Below, one piece after another: positions 1 to 7,947 of a DNA stretch of 64,000 nucleotides. Position 1 is the stretch's first letter, and every line of letters begins with the position of its first letter. Under the pieces are notes generated by a model. That model ran no database searches and had not been told where the DNA came from. It saw nothing but the letters and a program-made list of their open reading frames with translations. A program made the translations under genes and the position numbers. The DNA comes from Mucilaginibacter sp. UR6-1. GTDB taxonomy: Bacteria; Bacteroidota; Bacteroidia; Sphingobacteriales; Sphingobacteriaceae. The stretch lies in the NCBI RefSeq assembly GCF_020880975.1, contig NZ_JAJIWP010000003.1, positions 310,001-374,000 on the forward strand, given 5' to 3'.

Positions 1-822
1 ATTAACCTGTTGTATGAGCGCCTTAACTGGCTGCCAGATTTTTACCTGGTTACTGACGATCTTAAACTAAAAGAGATATATAAAGAAATAGCCGACGAGA
101 TACTGCCGGTTGTTGAATACGCTTTCTTTCCTGATCTTCATCCCTCAAATGTTGATTTTAAAAGCTACCTCCCCGAGTCAGAAAAAATACACTGGCTTTA
201 CATGGATAAGCCCGAATACTCGTTAAACCTGCCTCAGTGTGGTATTAACAAAACCGTAGTTAACGGTGGCTTGCAAATATTGGCTTACCTGGGTTTTGAG
301 GAAATATATATGCTTGGTGTTGATATGACCTTTGCCAAGCGTAGCGTTGAAAAAATAAGCGAGCGCGACTGGGTAGGTAAAAAAGATGACGACCCTAACC
401 ATTTTGACCCGCGTTATGATGGTAAAGGCATGGCCTACCGCAATCCTACGGTTGAGGATATGATTGATAACTTTAAAGCCGGGCGCGAGTTTTTTGATAA
501 GGAAGGTAAGAAAATATACAACGCTTCGTTTGGCGGAGTGATGGAAGAATATCCCCGCGTAAATATGTATGATGTGCTTGGCTTTTCAGAAGAGCAGCAA
601 TTCAAACTATTTGTGGATATGGTGCTTCCGGGCAGTAATTTTACAACCTTTGATGAAGCTTTTGGCAATTATGAGCGGCTTGACAGTGCCGAAGGTTTCA
701 CAACCGAAACGGGTGATTTTATTTGCCCTGCTGACGCTGCTCCGGGAATGATCAATAAGGCAGTATTTACACATATTCCGTTTGGTCCTTACCAAAGTAA
801 ATATGTATTCAAAAAACGATAA
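1..822 (+). CDS. DUF115/MptE-like protein, C-terminal part
   Basis: The reading frame is open from base 1, so the gene begins before the window; only about the last 273 residues are visible. The visible part has the core of the DUF115 (6-hydroxymethylpterin diphosphokinase MptE-like) family: an N-terminal segment around PDFYLVTDD, then a stretch about 85-110 residues in with LAYLGFEEIYMLGVDMTF, which fits the conserved G-x-x-D nucleotide-binding-like loop of these proteins. In bacteria DUF115 proteins are mostly found in surface polysaccharide and flagellin glycosylation loci, where they are proposed to act on nonulosonic or other sugars. The genes that follow (beta-helix protein, gmd, fcl) support such a glycan role. 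The biochemical activity cannot be read from this fragment. No terminator or clear promoter separates it from the next gene, about 100 bases on. Confidence 0.7.
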   Translation: MNLLYERLNWLPDFYLVTDDLKLKEIYKEIADEILPVVEYAFFPDLHPSNVDFKSYLPESEKIHWLYMDKPEYSLNLPQCGINKTVVNGGLQILAYLGFEEIYMLGVDMTFAKRSVEKISERDWVGKKDDDPNHFDPRYDGKGMAYRNPTVEDMIDNFKAGREFFDKEGKKIYNASFGGVMEEYPRVNMYDVLGFSEEQQFKLFVDMVLPGSNFTTFDEAFGNYERLDSAEGFTTETGDFICPADAAPGMINKAVFTHIPFGPYQSKYVFKKR

Positions 823-928
823 ACCAATATAGCAACAGATGACGATATTACACGTTAGTTTAAGGTGATCAGTAAACAATAATAAACTTACGCAGTTAAA
901 CATTGTCTGACTATAAAAACGTATCGTG

Positions 929-2731
929 ATGAAGCAAAATTTTTTTTTAATAAAATATCTGTTCATGTTGGTTGCAAGCACACCCGTGTTTGCACAGTCA
1001 ACCTATTACGTATCTGCTGATGGCAATGATAGCAATGCCGGTACATCAGCAAGCGCGCCAATCAAATCAATAGCAAAGGCTAATCAACTGGTGCTTAATC
1101 CCGGCGATGTATTGTCATTTAAAAAAGGTGATACTTTTAACGGCCAGCTCAACATAAGGCAATCAGGTACGAGTGGTGCCCCCATAACCATCAGTGCTTA
1201 TGGCACAGGCAATAAGCCGGTTATAAATGGCACGGTACCACTTACCGGCTGGAAACGTTCATCAGGCAATATATGGGTTGCTGATTGTGCCGGATACACT
1301 GGTTCGGCTATCAACCTTTTTGCCAATAATCAGCCATTGCCATTGGGCAGGTATCCTAACAAAGGTTTTCTTACCATCCGTTCGCACATTGGCAAAACCC
1401 AGTTAACAGGCAAGGAGCCGCTAACTACCGATTGGACAGGTGGGGATGTAGTGATACGTAAAAACCTTTGGCAGATAGATAGTGACAGAATTATCAGTCA
1501 GCAGGGTAACACACTTATATTTAAAGGTACACAAACACCTATGAATGATAACTGGGGGTACTTTATCCAGGATAACCCTAAAACCCTTGATCAGGATGGC
1601 GAATGGTATTTTAACCCGTCAACCAAGCAGGTAATGCTGTATTCTGTTAGTGATCCGGGCGGGAGAGGCATAGAGGCATCTATTTATACAGCCGGTGTTA
1701 ATGTTGTGGGGCAATCAAACATCGTAATACAAAATATAGCTATTGCACAGCAACGCCAGTTTGGTATAAATGGTAAAAACCTCAAGGCTTTTACCGTGCG
1801 TAATGTTACCATCAGCGATGTTGGGCAGGATGGTATATCCATTTTGGGGAAAGGTAACAATGTGGTTGTTGACGGATGTACTATAAATGACGTGTATAAT
1901 AACGCGGTTGTGGTGTATGATCATTCGGGTTTTAAGTTGCTTAACAATACCATAAAAAATATTGGTTTGGTAGCAGGCCGGGGTACCAATAGCTCGGGCA
2001 GTTTTGTAGGTGTGAGATATAATGCTAAAGCAGGCAGTGCCTTAATTCAAAATAACACTATTGACGGTGTTGGATACAGTGGTATTGATTTTCGATCAGC
2101 CAATGTCACTATCAAAAATAATCTTGTAAAAAATATAAACCTAACCAAAAGTGATGGCGGCGGTATATATACTTTTAGCGGTAAACAAGCCAATAACTTT
2201 ACCAATCAAAAAATTGTATCAAATATTATCCTTAACTCAGTAGGTTCATATGATGGATCCTACAATGCCAACCCTAATGCGCATGGTATTTATATGGATG
2301 AGCGCTCACATGATGTTGATATAAAAAATAACACGATAGCTAATTGTACTGGTTCGGGCATATTTTTAAACGGTGCGCGTAATATCAATATTGATGGTAA
2401 CACCTGTTATAACAATTCCAACCAAATTTTGGTTAGTTATGCAAAGGATGCCGACTCACAAAACAACACCATATTAGGTAATATTTTGGTCGGCAAAAAA
2501 AAGCAAACCATGTCATTAAACCGTACAAGGTTACTTCGCTCCGCACTATCATTGGCAAATACCAACAAGCAACTTCAGGATATGAGTGATGATGCTTCGC
2601 GCTTTGAGTATAATGCCAGTGCATTGCCAAAAACGGTTACACTTAACGGTACTTACCGTGATGCAAATAACAAAACTTACACAGGCAAGGTTACATTACA
2701 GCCTTATTCGTCTGTTGTGTTAATGAAATAA
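929..2731 (+). CDS. Secreted right-handed beta-helix repeat protein
   Basis: About 600 residues. I chose the ATG at 929; a GTG sits directly before it. A signal peptide of about 23 residues ends in VFAQ, so the protein is exported. The mature N terminus (TYYVSADGNDSNAG) is the typical opening of DUF1565/pectate-lyase-like beta-helix proteins. It is followed by roughly 300 residues rich in short repeats of the type IxNNTI (for example residues around 325-500), which build the rungs of a parallel beta-helix. The last 30 residues (ending KVTLQPYSSVVLMK) look like the small beta-sandwich that closes many polysaccharide-active enzymes. No type 9 secretion C-terminal domain is evident. Known relatives are polysaccharide lyases, C5-epimerases and glycan-binding proteins; its place beside gmd/fcl suggests work on a fucose-containing glycan, but the substrate is not known. 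Confidence 0.8.
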   Translation: MKQNFFLIKYLFMLVASTPVFAQSTYYVSADGNDSNAGTSASAPIKSIAKANQLVLNPGDVLSFKKGDTFNGQLNIRQSGTSGAPITISAYGTGNKPVINGTVPLTGWKRSSGNIWVADCAGYTGSAINLFANNQPLPLGRYPNKGFLTIRSHIGKTQLTGKEPLTTDWTGGDVVIRKNLWQIDSDRIISQQGNTLIFKGTQTPMNDNWGYFIQDNPKTLDQDGEWYFNPSTKQVMLYSVSDPGGRGIEASIYTAGVNVVGQSNIVIQNIAIAQQRQFGINGKNLKAFTVRNVTISDVGQDGISILGKGNNVVVDGCTINDVYNNAVVVYDHSGFKLLNNTIKNIGLVAGRGTNSSGSFVGVRYNAKAGSALIQNNTIDGVGYSGIDFRSANVTIKNNLVKNINLTKSDGGGIYTFSGKQANNFTNQKIVSNIILNSVGSYDGSYNANPNAHGIYMDERSHDVDIKNNTIANCTGSGIFLNGARNINIDGNTCYNNSNQILVSYAKDADSQNNTILGNILVGKKKQTMSLNRTRLLRSALSLANTNKQLQDMSDDASRFEYNASALPKTVTLNGTYRDANNKTYTGKVTLQPYSSVVLMK

Positions 2732-2776
2732 GTATTTAATAATTACATTTAAGCAAATAACAGTATTTAATAAGCA

Positions 2777-3994
2777 ATGGGTAACGATTATGACCTGATA
2801 TTGATTGGCGGAGGTATAGTAGGCCTTGCCACAGCATATAAAATAAACTCACGTAACCCTGATCTTAAAATACTGTTGCTTGAAAAGGAAGATCATGTAG
2901 CCGCACATCAAACTGGGCATAACTCGGGTGTTATTCACTCCGGTATATATTATAAGCCAAACTCATACAAAGCCCGCCTTTGTATTTCGGGCCGTAGGGA
3001 GTTGGTTGATTTTGCCAAAGAGCACCGCATTCCGCATGATATATGCGGTAAGGTGATCGTGGCTACCGACCCATCTGAGCTGCAGCACATGAACCGCGTG
3101 TTTAACAACGGTTTGGCCAACGGGGTTGAAGGCATTGAAAAAATAGGTATTGACCGTATAAAGGAGATCGAGCCGTACTGTAGCGGTATTGAAGGTATAT
3201 GGGTGCCGTGTACCGGTATTATTGATTTTGCCAGCGTTGCCGCTAAGTACAAAGAAATTATTGAAGCGAAATTTCCGCAAAGCAAAGTGCTCACCGGTTA
3301 TGAAGTTACCGGCTTTGAAAGGCAGGGCGACATAACCACAGTGGCTACACCAAGAGGCGTGTTTAGGGCAAAAAATATTGTAGCCTGTGCCGGTTTGCAA
3401 GCCGATCGTATTGCCCAGAAAACAGGCATCGATACAGATGCCCGCATCATTGGTTTCCGTGGCGATTATTATGACCTGTCAGAAAAAGGGATGAGCAAGG
3501 TGCGTAACCTGATCTACCCCGTGCCTGATCCTAAATTCCCGTTCCTGGGTGTACACTTTACCCGCATGATACAGGGCGGTGTGGAATGCGGCCCTAACGC
3601 TGTATTTGTATTTAAGCGTGAAGGCTACGGTAAAACCGATTTTTCGCTGCGTGATACTGCCGCTGCTTTCGGCTTTAAAGGCACCTGGAAGTTTTTTGCC
3701 AAACACTGGAAATTTGGTATTGACGAGTATCAGCGCGCCTTCTCAAAACGCTTGTTTTTAGACAGGCTTCAAAAACTGATCCCCAGTCTGCAAATGGATG
3801 ATATTGTACCCGGCCGTGCAGGCGTTCGTGCTATGGCGGTGAGCAGCAATGGCGAAATGATAGATGATTTTAAGATAGAGCAGCAGGGCAACATGATACA
3901 CGTACTTAACGCGCCATCACCTGCGGCAACAGCATCATTGGCAATAGGTAATGAGATAGCCGGAATGGCGGCCAAACAATTTGGATATAATTAA
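2777..3994 (+). CDS. lhgO: L-2-hydroxyglutarate oxidase family FAD protein
   Basis: 405 residues, the usual length for LhgO. The N terminus has the FAD-binding Rossmann motif (IGGGIVGLATA, residues 10-20), followed by the family signature around HNSGVIHSGIYY (about 48-60) and a C-terminal GRAGVRAM segment. In Escherichia coli LhgO oxidises L-2-hydroxyglutarate to 2-oxoglutarate and passes electrons to the quinone pool. The gene starts 45 bases after the beta-helix gene and is followed by a 145-base AT-rich gap before gmd. A central-metabolism oxidase between two glycan genes is unusual; either it has simply been inserted there, or it acts on another 2-hydroxy acid made in the locus. Family assignment is firm; the in vivo substrate is inferred. 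Confidence 0.85.
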   Translation: MGNDYDLILIGGGIVGLATAYKINSRNPDLKILLLEKEDHVAAHQTGHNSGVIHSGIYYKPNSYKARLCISGRRELVDFAKEHRIPHDICGKVIVATDPSELQHMNRVFNNGLANGVEGIEKIGIDRIKEIEPYCSGIEGIWVPCTGIIDFASVAAKYKEIIEAKFPQSKVLTGYEVTGFERQGDITTVATPRGVFRAKNIVACAGLQADRIAQKTGIDTDARIIGFRGDYYDLSEKGMSKVRNLIYPVPDPKFPFLGVHFTRMIQGGVECGPNAVFVFKREGYGKTDFSLRDTAAAFGFKGTWKFFAKHWKFGIDEYQRAFSKRLFLDRLQKLIPSLQMDDIVPGRAGVRAMAVSSNGEMIDDFKIEQQGNMIHVLNAPSPAATASLAIGNEIAGMAAKQFGYN

Positions 3995-4139
3995 TATATT
4001 AATTTTATAATATTGGCAATAAAAAGCAATTTTATTATTATCTTCACATGATTTTTTATCGAATTATGTAAATAATAAAATAAATCATCTAAATAACATA
4101 TCCTATACGAAATAAGTTATCACTCTACTAAACAAAAAT

Positions 4140-5255
4140 ATGGGCAAAAAAGCATTAATTACAGGCATAACAGGACAGGACGGCGCTTATTTAACCGAAT
4201 TGTTGCTGAGCAAAGGTTATGAGGTTCACGGTATTAAACGCCGCAGTTCATTATTTAATACTGACAGGATCGACCACCTTTACCAGGATCCGCATGAACT
4301 TAACCCTAAACTGGTTTTGCACTACGGCGACCTGAGCGACTCAACCAACCTGATACGCATTGTACAGGATGTACAGCCCGATGAAATATATAACCTGGGT
4401 GCTATGAGCCACGTAAAGGTGAGCTTTGATACCCCTGAGTATACCGCGAATGCCGATGGTATCGGTACCCTGCGTATATTAGAGGCTGTACGCATATTAG
4501 GCTTAACTCAAAAAACAAAGATATACCAGGCATCAACTTCTGAGCTTTATGGTTTGGTACAGGCTGTACCACAATCAGAAACTACGCCTTTCTACCCACG
4601 CTCGCCTTACGCTGTGGCTAAACTGTATGGTTACTGGATCACTGTTAACTATCGCGAAGCTTACGGTATGTATGCCTGCAACGGCATCCTGTTTAACCAC
4701 GAAAGCCCGCTGCGCGGCGAAACCTTTGTAACCCGCAAAATTACCCGCGGTACCGCTAAAATTGCGATGGGTTTGCAGGATAAACTTTACCTGGGTAACC
4801 TTGACGCGCAACGCGATTGGGGCCACGCTAAAGATTATGTTGAGGCCATGTACCTGATACTGCAACAGGAAACTCCTGAAGATTACGTAATCGCTACTGG
4901 TGTAACCACACGTGTACGTGAGTTCGTTCGTATGTCATTTGCTGAAACCGGTATCGAAATTGAATTTAAAGGCGAAGGCGCTGACGAAAAAGCATATGTT
5001 GTAAGCTGCAGCAACCCGCTGTACCAATTACCTGTTGGCAAAGAAGTGGTAGCGGTTGATCCAAAATATTTCCGCCCTACTGAGGTTGAGTTGCTGATAG
5101 GTGATCCTACCAAATCAAACCAAAAACTGGGCTGGAAACCTAAATATGACCTGCAAGGCCTTGTTAAGGAAATGATGGCTGCCGACCTTGAACTGTTTGA
5201 GCGCGAAAAACTGCTTAAAGATTCGGGCTATGCTATTAAAAACCAGTTTGAATAA
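4140..5255 (+). CDS. gmd: GDP-mannose 4,6-dehydratase
   Basis: 371 residues, matching the family length. It converts GDP-D-mannose to GDP-4-keto-6-deoxy-D-mannose, the first step to GDP-L-fucose, in the cytoplasm. It is an extended short-chain dehydrogenase: the NADP-binding glycine motif TGITGQDG lies at residues 8-15, the catalytic Thr/Ser-Glu region STSELYG near 132-138, and the Tyr-Lys pair at Y157 and K161 (YAVAK). The RR in GIKRRSS (about 31-37) is the usual NADP phosphate contact. It stands 39 bases before fcl, the enzyme for the next step, so the two are almost certainly one operon. The 145-base AT-rich gap before it probably carries the promoter, though I see no clear TAnnTTTG box there. 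Confidence 0.97.
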   Translation: MGKKALITGITGQDGAYLTELLLSKGYEVHGIKRRSSLFNTDRIDHLYQDPHELNPKLVLHYGDLSDSTNLIRIVQDVQPDEIYNLGAMSHVKVSFDTPEYTANADGIGTLRILEAVRILGLTQKTKIYQASTSELYGLVQAVPQSETTPFYPRSPYAVAKLYGYWITVNYREAYGMYACNGILFNHESPLRGETFVTRKITRGTAKIAMGLQDKLYLGNLDAQRDWGHAKDYVEAMYLILQQETPEDYVIATGVTTRVREFVRMSFAETGIEIEFKGEGADEKAYVVSCSNPLYQLPVGKEVVAVDPKYFRPTEVELLIGDPTKSNQKLGWKPKYDLQGLVKEMMAADLELFEREKLLKDSGYAIKNQFE

Positions 5256-5294
5256 GCTGTAGCTTATTTTATTAAACATTCTGTATAATTTTAA

Positions 5295-6221
5295 ATGGAT
5301 AAGAATTCCAAGATATATATAGCAGGCCATCGCGGCATGGTTGGTTCGGCCATTTACCGCAAACTGCAAAAAGAAGGTTATACTAATATTATAACCCGTA
5401 CATCAGCAGAGCTTGACCTGCGCGATCAGAAACAGGTAACTGATTTTTTCGCTGCCGAAAAACCTGATTATGTGTTTTTGGCCGCGGCTAAGGTAGGCGG
5501 TATTGTTGCTAACAATACCTACCGCGCCGAGTTTTTGTATGATAACCTGCAGATTCAAAACAACATCATCCATAACGCTCATTTAAATGGTGTTACCAAG
5601 CTGATGTTTTTGGGTTCAAGCTGTATCTACCCTAAAATGGCTCCGCAGCCCTTAGAGGAAGATTACTTGCTTACCGGTCCGCTTGAGCCTACCAATGAGC
5701 CTTATGCTATTGCCAAGATAGCCGGTATAAAAATGTGCGATGCTTACCGCGATCAGTATGGTTGTAACTACATATCGGTAATGCCTACCAACCTGTATGG
5801 CTATAACGATAACTATCACCCGCAAAACTCGCACGTGCTGCCTGCCTTGATCCGTCGTTTTCACGAGGCTAAGGAGTCGGGCGCGGCTACTGTTACCATA
5901 TGGGGTACAGGCTCGCCAAAACGTGAGTTTTTGTTTGCTGATGATTTGGCCGAGGCTTGCTATTACCTGATGGAGCATTACAATGAGCCCGGTTTGGTAA
6001 ACATAGGTACAGGCGAAGATATCGCTATAAAAGACCTTGCTTACCTCGTAAAAGATATAGTTGGCTTTGAAGGCGATATTGATTTTGACACCACCAAGCC
6101 TGATGGCACGCCACGTAAGCTGATGGATGTTGGCAAGCTGCACGGTTACGGCTGGAAACATACCATTGATTTGCCCGAAGGCATTAAACTTGCTTACGAA
6201 GATTTTAAGAGCAAACTTTAA
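5295..6221 (+). CDS. fcl: GDP-L-fucose synthase
   Basis: 308 residues, close to the usual 310-320. It epimerises and reduces GDP-4-keto-6-deoxy-mannose to GDP-L-fucose with NADPH, completing the path begun by gmd. The cofactor motif [10 protein letters not shown] lies at residues 11-20, the serine in LGSSCIYP near 108-109, and the catalytic YAIAK (Y137, K141) follows; the conserved GTGSPKREF segment is near residue 200. It is followed by a strong hairpin terminator, so the gmd-fcl unit ends here. GDP-fucose made by this pair would feed the surface glycan expected from the upstream genes. Confidence 0.97.
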   Translation: MDKNSKIYIAGHRGMVGSAIYRKLQKEGYTNIITRTSAELDLRDQKQVTDFFAAEKPDYVFLAAAKVGGIVANNTYRAEFLYDNLQIQNNIIHNAHLNGVTKLMFLGSSCIYPKMAPQPLEEDYLLTGPLEPTNEPYAIAKIAGIKMCDAYRDQYGCNYISVMPTNLYGYNDNYHPQNSHVLPALIRRFHEAKESGAATVTIWGTGSPKREFLFADDLAEACYYLMEHYNEPGLVNIGTGEDIAIKDLAYLVKDIVGFEGDIDFDTTKPDGTPRKLMDVGKLHGYGWKHTIDLPEGIKLAYEDFKSKL

Positions 6222-6240
6222 GCGTTTTAAACAATTAATT

Positions 6241-6276
6241 AATAGCCTTGCCTGCATACAGGTAAGGCTATTTTGT
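6241..6276 (+). terminator. Terminator after gmd-fcl
   Basis: Fourteen-base arms (starting AATAGCC and ending GGCTATT) around a CATA loop, one G-T pair, followed by a T-rich run TTGTTTAT. It starts 20 bases after the fcl stop. Confidence 0.85.
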
Positions 6277-6283
6277 TTATTAC

Positions 6284-6314
6284 TTGCCTGTTTTAACCCT
6301 GCTTAGTACTTTAG
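6284..6314 (+). promoter_or_regulatory. Bacteroidota promoter of the DUF3467 gene
   Basis: TTG at 6284-6286, a 20-base spacer, then TACTTTAG at 6307-6314, a one-base variant of the -7 consensus TAnnTTTG. The box ends only four bases before the ATG at 6319, so transcription is expected to start on or beside the start codon. Confidence 0.6.
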
Positions 6315-6318
6315 TGTT

Positions 6319-6630
6319 ATGGAAGAACAAAACGACAATCAACTGAATATAGAGCTGTCTGAAGAGATGGCCGAGGGCATATACTCAAACCTGGCCATCA
6401 TTACACACTCAACCTCTGAGTTTGTGCTCGATTTTATACGCATTATGCCGGGCGTGCCCAAGGCAAAAGTAAAATCGCGCATTATACTTACCCCCGAACA
6501 CGCCAAGCGGCTCTTAAGCGCTATTGAAGAGAATGTAGCCAAATTTGAAGCCGCGAACGGCCGCATACGCATACCCGATGATAACGGCGGTTTCCCCATG
6601 AACTTTGGCGGGCCGGTAGGGCAGGCTTGA
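6319..6630 (+). CDS. DUF3467 domain protein
   Basis: 103 residues, essentially all of it one DUF3467 domain, a small protein family common in Bacteroidota with no established function. It has an acidic N terminus, a core with YSNLAIITHSTSEFVLDF (about residues 22-39) and a glycine/proline-rich tail ending GGPVGQA. There is no signal peptide or membrane segment, so it should be cytoplasmic. It has its own promoter just before the ATG and a strong terminator 70 bases after the stop, so it is a single-gene unit. The start is well fixed, because the promoter box lies only four bases before it. Function unknown. Confidence 0.9.
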   Translation: MEEQNDNQLNIELSEEMAEGIYSNLAIITHSTSEFVLDFIRIMPGVPKAKVKSRIILTPEHAKRLLSAIEENVAKFEAANGRIRIPDDNGGFPMNFGGPVGQA

Positions 6631-6699
6631 TAGGGAGTTGTCATTGGTCAATAGTCTTTTTACATTGATGGATATGGCAACAGGAAGTTTTCGGCATAA

Positions 6700-6730
6700 A
6701 AAAGGCTCACTGTTTAGGTGAGCCTTTTCT
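6700..6730. terminator. Bidirectional terminator
   Basis: Eleven-base perfect arms, AAAAGGCTCAC at 6700-6710 and GTGAGCCTTTT at 6718-6728, with a 7-base loop. The A and T runs at the two ends let it work in both directions, between the convergent DUF3467 and nucleotidyltransferase genes. Confidence 0.9.
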
Positions 6731-6749
6731 GTATCTGTTTATCGGATGC

Positions 6750-7649
6750 TTATTCCCAAAGGTTAGCGGGGTAGGTGCCGTTCTCAACAAGTTCAGAGAT
6801 GCTTTTCTGAACAATTGGTTTATCTTCTTTATATGTAACACCAAACCATTTGTTGGCGGTAGGGATCACTTTAAATGATGCTGTACCTGATTTGATCAGT
6901 TCGTCAGCTACCAGCGGAATAAAGAATTCTGATTTAGGATTGCCCTCATTGGCATGAGCAAATTTCACAAACATTGGCTCGCTTTGTTTAAATACAGCCG
7001 GAGTAAAGCCCCAGAAGTTCATAGAAACACGGGTATCATTAGGTAGCGGATACTCAACACCGCCATCCTCGTAAACCACGCTGCCATCTTCTTTAAAGTA
7101 TACTTGGGTACGCTCGTTGATCTCAACCATGTTGCCATCCTCTACCTTGCATACACCGCGCGATACCGAACCGTGCTCTGAAAGGGTTTTGTCTATCTGG
7201 TAACCTATCAGCGAGTAAGTATCGTCGCTAACCTCGGTGGTTAAAAACTTCGCCATTTTTTCAAAGGCATCATAACCATAAAAGTCATCAGCATTAATTA
7301 CGCAAAATGGCTCGTTCACCTGGTTACGGGCAGCTAATACCGCGTGGGCGGTACCCCATGGCTTAGCACGCTCAATTTCTTTATCAATACCGTATTGTTT
7401 CAGGTCGAAGTTTTGAAAAACGTAATCCGTTTCAACACGGCCTTTTAATTTAGGCTCAAATATGGCTTTAAATGGCTCAGCAAATTCTTCACGAATGATG
7501 AAGCTTATTTTACCGAAACCTGCTTTGATGGCATCGTATATAGAGTAATCAATAATAGTTTCGCCGTTGGGGCCAAAGCCGTCAATTTGCTTCATGCTGC
7601 CATAGCGGCTGGCCATGCCCGCTGCAAGTATCAGTAAAGTTGGTTTCAT
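6750..7649 (-). CDS. Sugar-phosphate nucleotidyltransferase
   Basis: 299 residues. The N terminus carries the nucleotidyltransferase signature in a variant form, LAAGMASRYGSMKQ (residues 8-21), followed by GPNGETIIDYSIYD, and a metal-binding D near INADDFYGYDAF (about 118-129). Such enzymes join a sugar-1-phosphate to an NTP to make NDP-sugars for cell envelope glycans. Bacteroidota homologues of this length are often next to a sugar kinase of the aminoglycoside phosphotransferase type, but none is present here, so the exact sugar is open. It is cytoplasmic and monocistronic, ending at a bidirectional terminator. Position near gmd/fcl fits a glycan role but the gene is on the opposite strand and separately transcribed. 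Confidence 0.8.
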   Translation of the reverse strand: MKPTLLILAAGMASRYGSMKQIDGFGPNGETIIDYSIYDAIKAGFGKISFIIREEFAEPFKAIFEPKLKGRVETDYVFQNFDLKQYGIDKEIERAKPWGTAHAVLAARNQVNEPFCVINADDFYGYDAFEKMAKFLTTEVSDDTYSLIGYQIDKTLSEHGSVSRGVCKVEDGNMVEINERTQVYFKEDGSVVYEDGGVEYPLPNDTRVSMNFWGFTPAVFKQSEPMFVKFAHANEGNPKSEFFIPLVADELIKSGTASFKVIPTANKWFGVTYKEDKPIVQKSISELVENGTYPANLWE

Positions 7650-7947
7650 TGTGTTTTATGTTATTGGAGTATGTTAATTATTGTTGAATGCGATTTTTAG
7701 CATTTGGTTTTAAAAAAGTGAAGATGTAATATTTTTAAGTGATATTGTTAACAATAATAACCAGTAATATCCGGAATTATATGCGATAGCAGGTTTTATT
7801 GAAAATTTAACACTCTTAACGCAATAATAAAAAGTATTTAATAATAATCTCATCATTATTTCAAAATAATGCCCGGATGTGTTGCTTTTTAACGCCTTTA
7901 GCTATTCGGTATCCCTTAATGATATTTTTGTACGTAATTTAGCCGCA
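7650..7947. other. AT-rich divergent promoter region
   Basis: About 300 bases between the divergent nucleotidyltransferase and ubiD genes. I see no gene in it. It contains a perfect 14-base palindrome, TATTGTTAACAATA, at 7743-7756 and the -7 box of ubiD at 7923-7930. Confidence 0.5.
7923..7930 (+). promoter_or_regulatory. -7 box of the ubiD gene
   Basis: TATTTTTG matches TAnnTTTG exactly and lies 17 bases before the ATG at 7948. It lies inside the longer open frame that begins at a GTG at 7879, which argues that the GTG is not the real start. No clear -33 TTTG is seen. Confidence 0.55.

Noticed and set aside
5652-6257. 201-codon minus-strand frame over fcl
   Set aside because: Antisense to a clear GDP-fucose synthase; no signal, domain or promoter.
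7879-7947. GTG start 69 bases upstream of ubiD
   Set aside because: A TAnnTTTG box lies between it and the ATG at 7948, and the extra residues do not match the family.
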